64,000 nt of DNA from UBA7236 sp035439505 (GTDB lineage: Bacteria; Bacteroidota; Bacteroidia; Chitinophagales; BACL12). How positions within the stretch are numbered: the stretch's first letter is position 1; every line of letters begins with the position of its first letter. A program made the position numbers and the translations under genes. Below the pieces are notes generated by a model that was given only the letters and a program-made list of their open reading frames with translations, ran no database searches and was not told the origin of the DNA. Location: assembly GCA_035439505.1 (NCBI GenBank), contig DAORKJ010000008.1, forward strand, positions 9,005 through 73,004, in the 5' to 3' direction. Of the stretch, positions 1-8,450 are shown one piece after another.

Positions 1-16
1 TTGGATTAAATTAAAA

Positions 17-1534
17 TTAACGACTGAGAATAAATGCAGATGACAATATTTTACTTTTGTTATCAATGATTTCTACAAAATATATTCCATTCGGTATTGA
101 TTTATCAAAAGTGTAATCTATTTCAGGTGCATCTACAGTATTGCTAATGGTTGTAATAATTTTACCGGCTAAGTTAATGATGTTAACTGTGCAACCGGAT
201 CTTAATTCTCCCTGAATTTTTATACTACCATTTGTTGGATTGGGATAAATATGTAGTTGCTTTGTTATCGTATAATCTATAGGTACGGTTACCTTTTCGC
301 CATAAATATATCGCCCCACTGCAAAGTTAGAATTTATACCACGAGAATAACCTCCGCTAACTATTTTGCCATCATATAGCCATGCGGCACATACAAAAAC
401 TTCGACGGTTTGTCCAAGGTCACTAGCAATCCTGCCAAAATTACCAAATGTACTATCTAAGGTGCCATTCGGTTTTATCCTATAAATACAAAAGTCGACA
501 TCCGCTGCATCTTCATGTGAATTACCAATCGCAATTATTTGATCAAATTCATCCAACAAAATGCTAGCGAAACTTGCGTTTGGCAGAAGGAATGCGCCAT
601 TGTTTCCAAATGATGAATCTATTACTCCACCCGCTAACATACGAAGTAGTAAACCGTATGATTGAGATATGCCAGCAATAATTAATTTGCCATCGTTTTG
701 AATAGCCATACTCAAAGCAAGATCGTATGTACTGTCCAAATCATACTCGAATATTCCACTATGGTTAAATGTTGTATCTAATATTCCGGAATTTGTTAAT
801 CTAGCACAGACAATATTCATTCCTGTAACCATGTTTGGTGTATTTCCACAACAAACTATTTTACCATCAGCTTGAACAAGAATTTTTTCTAAATTATAAC
901 CAGTTTCTGTAATATCAATTAGTTGAATACCATTATTGCCGAAAATAGTATCAAGTGTTCCATTTATATTAAAGCGAGCAACAAACCAATCGGAATTTGC
1001 ACCAGTAAATGTTCGCCCGGCTGCATATATTTTCCCGTCATCCTGCATTGCAAGGGAACTTATTTTTTCATCGGTATCCCCCAAATCCAGATGAACATAT
1101 CCATCAATCCCAAAACTTACATCTCTTATTCCAAAAAAATCAAACTTCGAAATAAAAATATCTTTGTTACCATCCTCGTACCAAGAACCTCCAACAATAA
1201 AATGTGTGTCATCCTGTATTCTGGCATCATAGGTAACTAAGCTAGCAGTTTCGGGAGCATCTAGAAATATGCCATCAGTTCCAAATGTTTCATCCAGACT
1301 GCCGTCCTCATTATACTTAACCATGCCAATATCGAAGTGAAGCAAACTGCCAACAGGTCCTACAGCTATTAGTTTTCCATCTGAAAGTGGAATTAAGCCC
1401 TCAATATAATCTTCTGATGGAGTAACGGATGTTATTTTCCATCCATCATAATCAAAAGTGCTATCAATTTCACAATATTGAGTATATACAACTTGAGAAA
1501 ATGTAAATAGTACAACGGTAAGAAAGTGTTTCAT
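17..1534 (-). CDS. Secreted delta-60 repeat protein with T9SS sorting domain
   Basis: The protein has about 505 residues. After an N-terminal signal peptide (MKHFLTVVLFTFSQ) come six or so repeats of roughly 55 residues with the pattern 'DGKI...G.......ARF...G.LDT.FG..G', typical of delta-60 repeats (beta-propeller-like surface proteins of unknown ligand). The last ~80 residues, starting at 'IYPNPTNGSIKI', form a type A T9SS C-terminal domain, so the protein should cross the outer membrane through T9SS and be released or attached to the surface. The in-frame TTG at 1546 is less likely than the ATG at 1534, which starts directly on the basic signal-peptide head. It is divergent from the next gene. 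The specific function is unknown. Confidence 0.85.
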   Translation of the reverse strand: MKHFLTVVLFTFSQVVYTQYCEIDSTFDYDGWKITSVTPSEDYIEGLIPLSDGKLIAVGPVGSLLHFDIGMVKYNEDGSLDETFGTDGIFLDAPETASLVTYDARIQDDTHFIVGGSWYEDGNKDIFISKFDFFGIRDVSFGIDGYVHLDLGDTDEKISSLAMQDDGKIYAAGRTFTGANSDWFVARFNINGTLDTIFGNNGIQLIDITETGYNLEKILVQADGKIVCCGNTPNMVTGMNIVCARLTNSGILDTTFNHSGIFEYDLDSTYDLALSMAIQNDGKLIIAGISQSYGLLLRMLAGGVIDSSFGNNGAFLLPNASFASILLDEFDQIIAIGNSHEDAADVDFCIYRIKPNGTLDSTFGNFGRIASDLGQTVEVFVCAAWLYDGKIVSGGYSRGINSNFAVGRYIYGEKVTVPIDYTITKQLHIYPNPTNGSIKIQGELRSGCTVNIINLAGKIITTISNTVDAPEIDYTFDKSIPNGIYFVEIIDNKSKILSSAFILSR

Positions 1535-1910
1535 GTGAACATACAATTATTTTGCTGGGGCATAATACAGTAAAAGTAATAAAAAGTAATAAAATGATGT
1601 GCAAGAAATGTGTTTTTTTTTGAATAGCAGGTTGGGTTTCCAATTACCACAAATTTCCTGTGTAAATTATTTGATAAGTTTGTAAAAGAAAGGTAAAACT
1701 TGTTTCAAGTAAGTTTAAATGCAATTGAATATTAATAATTCCGACCTTAAATTTCAGCATATATTTAGTCCGTAAACACCTCCCTTATTGACTTTCAATG
1801 AATTTCAGTTGAATTTTTAGTAAGCAATTTATCCGTTTACATTTCATTAACGCAATTTGGCGAATTCACATTATCGCAGCTTCTTTGTGCCGGCTCAAAG
1901 AAAAACCCTT
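1535..1910. other. Divergent intergenic region, no gene seen
   Basis: These 376 bases separate two divergent genes for secreted proteins and should hold both promoters. On the minus strand two copies of ATTACTTTT lie 40-60 bases before the left gene and resemble TAnnTTTG -7 boxes with one mismatch. A T run lies near 1612-1621. I see no open frame above about 20 codons and no RNA gene. Confidence 0.5.
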
Positions 1911-3254
1911 ATGCGAAAAATTATATCTACCCTTATTGTATTTGTTTTTATATTCACTACAGCTTTAGTTGCTCAGGTTCCTTTAAACACTTTTGTGGGC
2001 CCAACCAGCATGCCTTCAGATGACGACCCGATTTGTACTATTCCAATTTATCCTGATGTAACCACCAATCTGGAAGGACCATTGGAAGGTGAATTAGTAC
2101 ATGATTTTAAGTTATATACTTTAGAAGGAGACTCCGTTCAATTAAGCGGTGTATTAAATGATGGTAAACCGATTTTATTAATTGGTTGTAATTACACTTG
2201 TTATGTTTTTCGCGGCAAAATTGATGTGATTAATGAAATGCAGGCTATGTATGGCGATTTAATTAATATCTTTTTAATGTATACCGTTGAAGCACATCCT
2301 GTAATTGATTTCAGTCCGTATTTTGGATATGAAAATGTTGGTGCAGATAATTATGCAGAAGGAATTTTATATCGCCAGCCCTTAACCTATGGTGAACGCA
2401 AATTAATTGTGAGTGATATGCTCGACAATGAAGAAATTAATGTTCCTGTTTTAATTGATGGACCTTGCAACGATGTTTGGATGAATTATGGCACTGCGCC
2501 AAATCCTGCTTGGTTAATTGCACCCGACGGTATTGTATATGATGCACAAAAATGGTTTAATAAAGAACCGGATAATATGTACGCATCAATCGATGAGTTA
2601 TTAGGTATAGTTGGAACAGGCACTTACACACCGGAAGGAACATTTGAAGCAGTAGACGAAGGTGAAGAAATTTATTATGGTACTGTAGATAATATGATTG
2701 CGGCACATATCACCTTTACCAATACCAGTGATGATGATGTATTGATAGATTTTGTTCGCGAAAGTGAAGATATTCCTGCGGGATGGTATACTTCTTTATG
2801 CACCGAATTATGTTATTCCCCAAGCGTTGATTCTACAACTGTATATTTAACACCGGGACAATCGGAAGAAGTGCGTATCGATTTTTTCACAGATGGAACA
2901 CCTGCTGAAGGTAGTGTTACATTATCCTGCACCAATCATTACGACGCGACTAATAATTATACATTTACCATAAATGCTTCCAGTATTGCTGCAACCAATA
3001 TTGAAAATAATCAAATTCATTTTACAACATTATTTCCAAATCCTGCAAATGCCGGAAGTGTAATTCATTTTGATAATATGCAATTTGCTGATGCGTTACC
3101 TGTTTTATTTGGATTAGACGGTAAACCAATTGCCAACCTTAAACGAGTAAATTCAGGAGATTATATTTTGCCGGAAGTAGCAACCGGATTATATTATATT
3201 CAAATAATTGCTGAGAATAATATTTACCTGTCTTCAGTTACAATTACGAACTGA
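1911..3254 (+). CDS. Secreted deiodinase-like thioredoxin-fold protein with T9SS domain
   Basis: The protein has 447 residues. The ATG at 1911 begins a clean signal peptide (MRKIISTLIVFVFIF...), which is preferred to an upstream TTG at 1857. Residues ~60-230 form a redoxin/thioredoxin fold: 'VHDFKLYTLEGDSVQL', then 'GCNYTCYVFR' with C93 and C97, then 'MYTVEAHP' (residues 123-130), which matches the Y-x-E-A-H-P block of iodothyronine deiodinase-like proteins. Cysteine stands where vertebrate deiodinases use selenocysteine. A middle region (~245-375) looks like a beta-sandwich, and the C-terminus from 'LFPNPANAGS' is a T9SS sorting domain. It probably acts as an extracellular thiol-redox or reductive enzyme; the substrate cannot be read from sequence. 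Confidence 0.75.
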   Translation: MRKIISTLIVFVFIFTTALVAQVPLNTFVGPTSMPSDDDPICTIPIYPDVTTNLEGPLEGELVHDFKLYTLEGDSVQLSGVLNDGKPILLIGCNYTCYVFRGKIDVINEMQAMYGDLINIFLMYTVEAHPVIDFSPYFGYENVGADNYAEGILYRQPLTYGERKLIVSDMLDNEEINVPVLIDGPCNDVWMNYGTAPNPAWLIAPDGIVYDAQKWFNKEPDNMYASIDELLGIVGTGTYTPEGTFEAVDEGEEIYYGTVDNMIAAHITFTNTSDDDVLIDFVRESEDIPAGWYTSLCTELCYSPSVDSTTVYLTPGQSEEVRIDFFTDGTPAEGSVTLSCTNHYDATNNYTFTINASSIAATNIENNQIHFTTLFPNPANAGSVIHFDNMQFADALPVLFGLDGKPIANLKRVNSGDYILPEVATGLYYIQIIAENNIYLSSVTITN

Positions 3255-3275
3255 GGTTAGGTTTGGTTTAAACTG

Positions 3276-3311
3276 GCGGAAGTTGAGTGGCTATCTCATA
3301 CTTCCGCTTTT
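3276..3311 (+). terminator. Rho-independent terminator
   Basis: GCGGAAGT (3276-3283) pairs with ACTTCCGC (3300-3307), and an inner TGAG/CTCA pair extends the stem. TTTT follows. It lies 21 bases after the deiodinase-like gene and separates it from the next lipoprotein gene. Confidence 0.8.
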
Positions 3312-3323
3312 ATCATTATAGTT

Positions 3324-4871
3324 ATGAAAAAACAATTTTTATTGCTGTTATTACCGATTATTTTCATACTATTTTTTAGTTGTGAAACAGAATTACCTAA
3401 TCATCTAACTTTCGATAGTTATGTTTATGCAACTACTGATGAAACAGGTGGCGATTGGGAGCCTGTATATTTAACCGGTACCGGATTAGTGGTAATTCCT
3501 GAACCTGAAGATATTACTGCTGAAAGTTATTTGGATGAATTAGCTACAGTAAAATCTTTTAATCAGTCACTCACTAATGAAGAACAAGCTGCAGTAGATT
3601 ATTGGGGAAATAATTCCATCATTCGTTGGTTTGAAATAACGGAAGAATTAATTGCGAAATATAATCTCGCCCCATCACCAGATGAAAATGGTGAGTATGG
3701 TGTTCCGGATCCTGTGTTTCCCGAAACATATCCAACCTTTCCATTTGCACATCCACCTTACGCTAGCCGTGCATATGCTTATTTAGGTGCATCCTTTTAC
3801 GATGCACTAATTACCGCCTGGCATTATAAGTATACTTACAATCGTCCGGCACCATATAAAGTTGACCCTACAATTGTTCCTGCTTATCCCGATAATAATT
3901 TACCATCGTATCCAAGTGAAGATGCCGTTATTGCATCAGTTGCTGAAGAATTACTCATCTTTTTATTTCCATTAGAAATTAATTATATACAAGATCAGGC
4001 TCAGGAATTACGTGATACACGCATTTGGTCAGGAATGAATGTGGCAAGCGATATTGTTGCAGGAGATTCAATTGGTAAAACTATTGCAGAAATATTTATC
4101 GGTAGAGCAAAAACTGATAGTATGAAATTTGCACAGGTTGAACAGGATGAATATGATGAAATGGAAGCAATCGCATCAGCATTATGGGGAAGTAACTGGC
4201 CGCGATGGGAGAACCTCGAAGTGCCTCAACGCCCAATTGGTATTACACCAAAATTTGGACATGTAGTGCCTTGGTGGATACCATCGGTTGAAGCTGTGCG
4301 ACCAGGACCACCACCTGCAATTGGTTCAGATGAATTTAATTCAGCAAAAAATGAATTATTAGATTACACAGATAATTTAACACGTGAACAAGAGCAAATT
4401 GCCTATTTCTGGGGCGATGGATTTGGGACATATACCCCCGCAGGCCACTGGAATACGATTGCAAAAGAATACATTGTTCAATATCGTTTTAATCCATTGC
4501 GCACAGCTCGTACATATGCTTATTTAAATACGGCCATGATGGATGCCGGTATCAGTTGTTGGGATACAAAATATTTTTACATGTATCCTCGACCGCCTCA
4601 AGCTGATAAAAATATCGAAACACTTTTTGGGTTGCCCAATTTTCCATCGTACACTTCAGGACATAGTACTTTTTCCGCAGCTGCGGCTGAAGTACTGGGA
4701 TATATTTTTCCAAATGAACAATCCTTATTTGAACAGTATGCAAAAGATGCTTCTGAATCACGCATTTATGCACGAATTCACTTTCGTTTCGATTGTGAAA
4801 CGGGATTAACGGTTGGAGAAAATATAGGCAACTATGCAGTCACTGCCGCTCAAGCTGATGGTGCAGATTAA
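3324..4871 (+). CDS. Vanadium haloperoxidase / PAP2-superfamily lipoprotein
   Basis: The protein has 515 residues with a lipoprotein signal ending in a lipobox (ILFFSC, C20). The C-terminal half carries the vanadium-haloperoxidase/PAP2 signature: K416...R423 in 'KYFYMYPRP', 'PSYTSGHS' (S445-G446-H447), then R480 and H486 in 'ESRIYARIH'. These residues bind vanadate or phosphate in the family. The N-terminal half (residues ~148-250) repeats the same layout, with 'PSYPSED' in place of PSxxSGH and 'DTRIWSGMN' in place of SRxxxxxH, so it appears to be a duplicated, inactive copy. It is likely an outer membrane-linked haloperoxidase or phosphatase. It ends base-to-base against the convergent AhpD-like gene. 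Confidence 0.8.
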   Translation: MKKQFLLLLLPIIFILFFSCETELPNHLTFDSYVYATTDETGGDWEPVYLTGTGLVVIPEPEDITAESYLDELATVKSFNQSLTNEEQAAVDYWGNNSIIRWFEITEELIAKYNLAPSPDENGEYGVPDPVFPETYPTFPFAHPPYASRAYAYLGASFYDALITAWHYKYTYNRPAPYKVDPTIVPAYPDNNLPSYPSEDAVIASVAEELLIFLFPLEINYIQDQAQELRDTRIWSGMNVASDIVAGDSIGKTIAEIFIGRAKTDSMKFAQVEQDEYDEMEAIASALWGSNWPRWENLEVPQRPIGITPKFGHVVPWWIPSVEAVRPGPPPAIGSDEFNSAKNELLDYTDNLTREQEQIAYFWGDGFGTYTPAGHWNTIAKEYIVQYRFNPLRTARTYAYLNTAMMDAGISCWDTKYFYMYPRPPQADKNIETLFGLPNFPSYTSGHSTFSAAAAEVLGYIFPNEQSLFEQYAKDASESRIYARIHFRFDCETGLTVGENIGNYAVTAAQADGAD

Positions 4872-5459
4872 TTACAATGAATTAGATTTATCCTGATTGA
4901 TACCCATCATGGCTAAATTTTCTTTGCGTAAATAACCTTCATTTGCCATACGTGCGGAGGCTTCCAAATAAGATTCTGGATTACTTTCTGAATTAGTCCC
5001 CAATCCGTCAACATAGCGGTTAAATAAACAAAACGCTGCTGCAATTAATACGGTATCGTGAATTTCTGCATCTGTAGCACCTGCATTTTTTGCAGATTGA
5101 ATAGCATCATCGGTGACAAATTTTCCTCCTTGTTGCACGAGCGCTGCAATATGCAATAATGTTTTCATTTTAGGTGTAATTAAATCCGAATTATCAGGAT
5201 TCGATTTTATTGCTGTTATTGCATCTAAATTTATTCCCAAATGCGTTGCAGCTGCGCCACCGTGTGACAACTGACAAAACTGACAATCATTTTTATACGA
5301 AGTATAGGTGGCAATTAATTCACGTTCACCTTTGCTTAAGGTTGAATTTCCCTGTAATAAAGTTTCAGCTAAAAGCAAGAGGGGATAAGCTGTTACAGGA
5401 TTATATTTTAACAACCCTCTGATTCCCTGCAGGTTATTGCCTAGTTCGATATGTGCCAT
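4872..5459 (-). CDS. Carboxymuconolactone decarboxylase / AhpD-like protein
   Basis: The protein has 195 residues. 'YTSYKNDCQFCQLSHG' carries the CxxC(x3)H motif of AhpD-like alkylhydroperoxidases in the carboxymuconolactone decarboxylase family, preceded by the usual 'LSKGERELIATY' helix. The family reduces peroxides through the CxxC pair or acts as a lactone decarboxylase; the CxxCxxxH form favours a peroxidase-type role. There is no signal peptide, so it should be cytoplasmic. It converges with the haloperoxidase-like gene with no intergenic base. A shared oxidant theme is possible, but convergent genes are not co-transcribed. Confidence 0.8.
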   Translation of the reverse strand: MAHIELGNNLQGIRGLLKYNPVTAYPLLLLAETLLQGNSTLSKGERELIATYTSYKNDCQFCQLSHGGAAATHLGINLDAITAIKSNPDNSDLITPKMKTLLHIAALVQQGGKFVTDDAIQSAKNAGATDAEIHDTVLIAAAFCLFNRYVDGLGTNSESNPESYLEASARMANEGYLRKENLAMMGINQDKSNSL

Positions 5460-5614
5460 AATTTTTTATTGTAAATGTAAAACACAAATATTTTAATTGC
5501 ATTTAATTTACAAAATATTAGCAATTTGCTGTGGTTATATTTTTAGTATTTTTTTTAAGTAAAATTTGTTTTCTATACGCTCTAATTAATTTAAAAATGA
5601 GGATGCTTAAAATA

Positions 5615-5646
5615 AAAAATCTCCGCAAATAATTGCAGAGATTTTT
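5615..5646 (-). terminator. Rho-independent terminator
   Basis: AAAAATCTC (5615-5623) pairs with GAGATTTTT (5638-5646), with an inner GCAA/TTGC pair. Read on the minus strand it ends in a T tract, 17 bases after the YbjN-like gene stop. The symmetry could also let it work from the other side. Confidence 0.75.
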
Positions 5647-5662
5647 ATCAGTTTGAAATTTT

Positions 5663-6130
5663 TTATTGCGCAGGACCAGCAGGACCGGCACCACCGCCGA
5701 ATTCTGTTTTTAACTGGTCGTCTAACCAGTCTGCCCATAAACCCATATCATTCACGCAAGTAATGGTCTCATTATAATCCATGCCATTAATATCGCGTTC
5801 ATAAGTTGCGTAAACCCAATCGTTATCAGGTGCTGCATTTGGCACGACAGTTAATTTAACGCCAAGGCTCTGGTCGCTTATTTCCATACAACGACGATAG
5901 AAATATTCCTTATTGGTTGCAGGCACTTTCATTAATCCGCTGAATATGCGCAGGTAATGACGAGTGGTTCCGTCATTTTGTGGATGACTGGATACAAATA
6001 TTTCTAATTTAGCTGAGCCTTTATAGATATAATAGGCTTTATTTTGTTCGTTCCAGCATGTTGCCGGGTCAACACCAACGCTTTGGATAAATTGTTTTAC
6101 GTGGTCGAGAATTTGTTGTGGGTTACTCAT
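5663..6130 (-). CDS. YbjN-domain protein
   Basis: The protein has 155 residues, with no signal peptide or membrane segment. The layout resembles YbjN/type III chaperone-like folds: an N-terminal helix ('QILDHVKQFIQSVG'), a strand pair with 'KLEIFVSSHP', then 'HYLRIFSGLMKVP' and 'DNDWVYATYERD', and a closing helix ('LWADWLDDQLKTEFG'). The last residues are Gly/Ala/Pro-rich. The biochemical role of the family is not settled; it is thought to be chaperone-like. It is monocistronic, with a terminator 17 bases after the stop. Confidence 0.65.
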   Translation of the reverse strand: MSNPQQILDHVKQFIQSVGVDPATCWNEQNKAYYIYKGSAKLEIFVSSHPQNDGTTRHYLRIFSGLMKVPATNKEYFYRRCMEISDQSLGVKLTVVPNAAPDNDWVYATYERDINGMDYNETITCVNDMGLWADWLDDQLKTEFGGGAGPAGPAQ

Positions 6131-6251
6131 AATTATTAGTGGTTTTTTATAAATGAAGACACTAATGTAGGATTTTTATCGTAACCACAAAAACTTTTAT
6201 ATTAAATTAACGGTAAACCGTGAATGATAAATAGCAGTATCCATAAAATAC

Positions 6252-6285
6252 AAAACCGCCGCAAATTCGCATTTACGACGGTTTT
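6252..6285 (-). terminator. Rho-independent terminator
   Basis: AAAACCGCCG (6252-6261) pairs with CGACGGTTTT (6276-6285) with one mismatch. It lies about 20 bases after the stop of the small membrane protein gene on the minus strand and is followed there by T-rich sequence. Confidence 0.7.
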
Positions 6286-6304
6286 ATATTAAGTTTTTGA
6301 AAAC

Positions 6305-6700
6305 TTATTGCTGAGTTTGAGTTTTGTCTTCCACTGCTTCATCGCGTTTGGTTTTCCATCCACAGCGGTCGTAATAATACCTTTTGAATTTTTCGCGTTC
6401 TTCTTCGGTCATACTCGACATTTTGGCTTCCATTTTTTGTTTCCAATACATTTCTTTTTTATGGTTCCAGCCATTGCTGTGTTTTCCCCATCCATGGCGA
6501 CCCATGCCCATAAATCCGGTAAGTAATTTACCTAAAGCAATTAATCCAATTGCCTGAAAAAATGTGATGCTGCTGCCACTAAATAATTCGGGTACCAGCC
6601 AATTCCACAACCACATGGTGGCTAAACCCATAAGTGCGATCATTGCTGCACCGGCAAAAAATATTCCGATACCATATTTGATCCAATTCTTTTTTCGCAT
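6305..6700 (-). CDS. Small two-TM membrane protein in operon with ECF sigma factor
   Basis: The protein has 131 residues, with two hydrophobic segments (residues ~9-32 and ~45-65), then a Gly/His/Trp-rich turn ('GMGRHGWGKHSNGW') and a charged helix ('KMSSMTEEEREKFKRYYYDRCGW'). It begins 12 bases after the sigma factor stop, on the same strand, so the two are probably co-transcribed. That position is typical of anti-sigma factors, but I see no zinc-finger anti-sigma or FecR domain. A role as membrane partner or regulator of the sigma factor is inference. The Gly/His-rich stretch could bind metal. Confidence 0.65.
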   Translation of the reverse strand: MRKKNWIKYGIGIFFAGAAMIALMGLATMWLWNWLVPELFSGSSITFFQAIGLIALGKLLTGFMGMGRHGWGKHSNGWNHKKEMYWKQKMEAKMSSMTEEEREKFKRYYYDRCGWKTKRDEAVEDKTQTQQ

Positions 6701-6712
6701 ATCAATAATGTT

Positions 6713-7309
6713 TTACTTGTTAATTAATTCGTCGTATAAATCTTTTAGTTTTTCTCTAAGATATAATACGGCATATCTTTTTCGTGATAATAAGGTATTA
6801 ACTGAAACACCGGTTTGTTCTGCAATTTCATTAAAGCTTTTATTTTCGAGCTCATGCAAAATAAAAACTTCACGTTGCTCTTCCGGTAATTCATTTAATG
6901 CTTCATACATGGTATCCCAAACTAACTGTCGCTCAAACACAGCATCCGGATTATCGGATTGTGCTGATGATAAAGCCGCTAAATTGGAAAAGTATCCATC
7001 TTCATCTTCGTCGTCAAAAGCTGTCATGGTATCAATCGATTCGGTTTTTCGCTTGCGATACCAATCGATAATTTTATTTCTTGTTACCCTGTACAGCCAT
7101 GAAGCCATATTTTCGATGGTTTCCACCATGCCATGGTTGGAGGCTAATTGATAAAATACATCCTGCAGAATGTCACTGGCGTCTTCCTCATTGCCCACAC
7201 GTGTTTTAATGAACTTCAATAGCTTTTTGCGTTCATTTTTAACCGCCTGCTCAATAATCTCGTTTTGTTGTTGAGTCATGAAAGTGCCTAAATGTAAACT
7301 CTCGTCCAT
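6713..7309 (-). CDS. ECF-family RNA polymerase sigma factor
   Basis: The protein has 198 residues. Region 2 is visible as 'NEEDASDILQDVFYQLA' and 'MASWLYRVTRNKIIDWYRKRK' (core binding and -10 recognition). Region 4 follows with 'LNELPEEQREVFILHELENKSFNEIAEQTGVSVNTLLSRKRYAVLYLREKL' as a helix-turn-helix for -35 recognition; the linker is acidic ('FDDEDEDG'). The ATG at 7309 is used here, but a second ATG at 7279 (MTQQQNEII) is also reasonable. The gene leads a two-gene operon with the small membrane protein. What activates it is not visible. Confidence 0.9.
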   Translation of the reverse strand: MDESLHLGTFMTQQQNEIIEQAVKNERKKLLKFIKTRVGNEEDASDILQDVFYQLASNHGMVETIENMASWLYRVTRNKIIDWYRKRKTESIDTMTAFDDEDEDGYFSNLAALSSAQSDNPDAVFERQLVWDTMYEALNELPEEQREVFILHELENKSFNEIAEQTGVSVNTLLSRKRYAVLYLREKLKDLYDELINK

Positions 7310-7439
7310 ACTTGAAATATTGACGAAAGTAGGTGCGAAGATATTTTAAATTATGCTGTGTTTTAGAGGGACCATTTGGGTTATTTCGCCTGAAAAGCTT
7401 TGTTTCTGCACATTTCAGCAGAATATGCTCAGCCATAAA

Positions 7440-7475
7440 AAAACTCAGTATAGTTGTAAAACCATACTGAGTTTT
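7440..7475 (-). terminator. Rho-independent terminator
   Basis: AAAACTCAGTAT (7440-7451) and ATACTGAGTTTT (7464-7475) form a perfect 12-base stem with a 12-base loop, 20 bases after the stop of the alpha/beta hydrolase gene. T residues close the minus-strand side. Confidence 0.85.
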
Positions 7476-7495
7476 CCTGTTGAATTAGTTGATTT

Positions 7496-8305
7496 TTAGT
7501 GCGTAGCTAACCATTTAGTTACGGCTTCCCAATAATCCGCAGATGATGGGTCGCTACTCCATAGCGCTTTAGAGCCATGTGTGCCTTTCATATCGGGATA
7601 ATATTGCGTTAATACATCATCACCTAAATGCGACATCGCCTTAGTAAGCGGTGCAGCTTCTTTTTCAGTAGATGTCATAAATATTGGCTTGCCATTATAT
7701 CCTTTAAAGTAATCGGCTGCAGTTGAACCATCGTCAAATTTTAAAATCGGACTGAAAGTAATTACCGATTTAACATTCGGATTGTCCATGGCCACTTTTA
7801 GTACCAAACTGGCAGAATAACTACTTCCCCACAAAATAACCTGCTGCCCAAATGTTGTTGCGGCATAATTAACGCCTGCCGTAATATCCGGCAATGCATC
7901 GGTATAACCGGTTGCCATGTTTTTTGCCAACGCATTTTTATTGGTAATGTTTTCATGTGTTTCCATTGCACCACCGGAACGCTGATCCAATGCTACACAG
8001 TTATAACCCATTGCACATAATTTAGGCGCTATTTCAGCATATTCGTAATTATTCATTCTTGCCTGATGACATAATACTATTACCGGTTTTGTGCTATCGA
8101 TGGTATAAACAACCGCACGCATGGTAAGTCCATCGGTGGAAGGCATTTCAAGCGTATCAACTTTCATTCCGCTCACCGCAACTGTTTCCATTTCCGGTAA
8201 ATCGGTAAGTTCGGTTTGTTCTTTGTCCTTTTTACCACCTTTACAGCCTGAAATGGCTATTGTAAGGATGACTATACTAAAGAGTAATAGATTAGTTTTT
8301 TTCAT
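7496..8305 (-). CDS. Alpha/beta hydrolase lipoprotein
   Basis: The protein has 269 residues from the ATG at 8305. That start gives a lipoprotein signal (MKKTNLLLFSIVILTIAISGC) with the lipobox Cys at residue 21; the open frame runs 96 bases further upstream without a signal. The hydrolase core shows 'VIVLCHQARMNNYEY' (oxyanion region), 'ILWGSSYSASL' (G-x-S-x-S nucleophile elbow) and a C-terminal 'KGTHGSKAL' carrying the likely catalytic His. The closest general type is a dienelactone-hydrolase-like or acyl-esterase fold. It should be anchored in the periplasm or outer membrane; the substrate is unknown. Confidence 0.8.
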   Translation of the reverse strand: MKKTNLLLFSIVILTIAISGCKGGKKDKEQTELTDLPEMETVAVSGMKVDTLEMPSTDGLTMRAVVYTIDSTKPVIVLCHQARMNNYEYAEIAPKLCAMGYNCVALDQRSGGAMETHENITNKNALAKNMATGYTDALPDITAGVNYAATTFGQQVILWGSSYSASLVLKVAMDNPNVKSVITFSPILKFDDGSTAADYFKGYNGKPIFMTSTEKEAAPLTKAMSHLGDDVLTQYYPDMKGTHGSKALWSSDPSSADYWEAVTKWLATH

Positions 8306-8326
8306 TTTGCTTTGAGTTTTGTGATG

Positions 8327-8358
8327 CAAAAGTACATCAAGCCACACGGGTAACACAA
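8327..8358 (-). promoter_or_regulatory. Putative Bacteroidota promoter for the hydrolase lipoprotein
   Basis: On the minus strand a perfect -7 box TACTTTTG (8327-8334) follows a -33-like TTG (8356-8358) with a 21-base spacer. The start codon is 21 bases downstream. The spacer is slightly longer than the usual 18-20. Confidence 0.45.
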
Positions 8359-8450
8359 TTTTAACATTACAAGGGTTTAAAAGTTTTGCTAATTTTGACA
8401 CACTATTGTGTTGTTAGATTACGTTAAAGAGCCAAAGCTGCTGTATCCAA

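Noticed and set aside
923..1240. 105-codon plus-strand frame inside the delta-60 repeat gene
   Set aside because: It is the antisense of a clear repeat protein with a signal peptide and sorting domain.
6564..7151. 195-codon plus-strand frame opposite the sigma factor and its partner
   Set aside because: Antisense shadow; the minus strand has unmistakable sigma region 2 and 4 motifs.
7251..7436. 61-codon frame upstream of and overlapping the sigma factor start
   Set aside because: It overlaps the sigma gene in another frame, has no recognisable features and covers the likely promoter.
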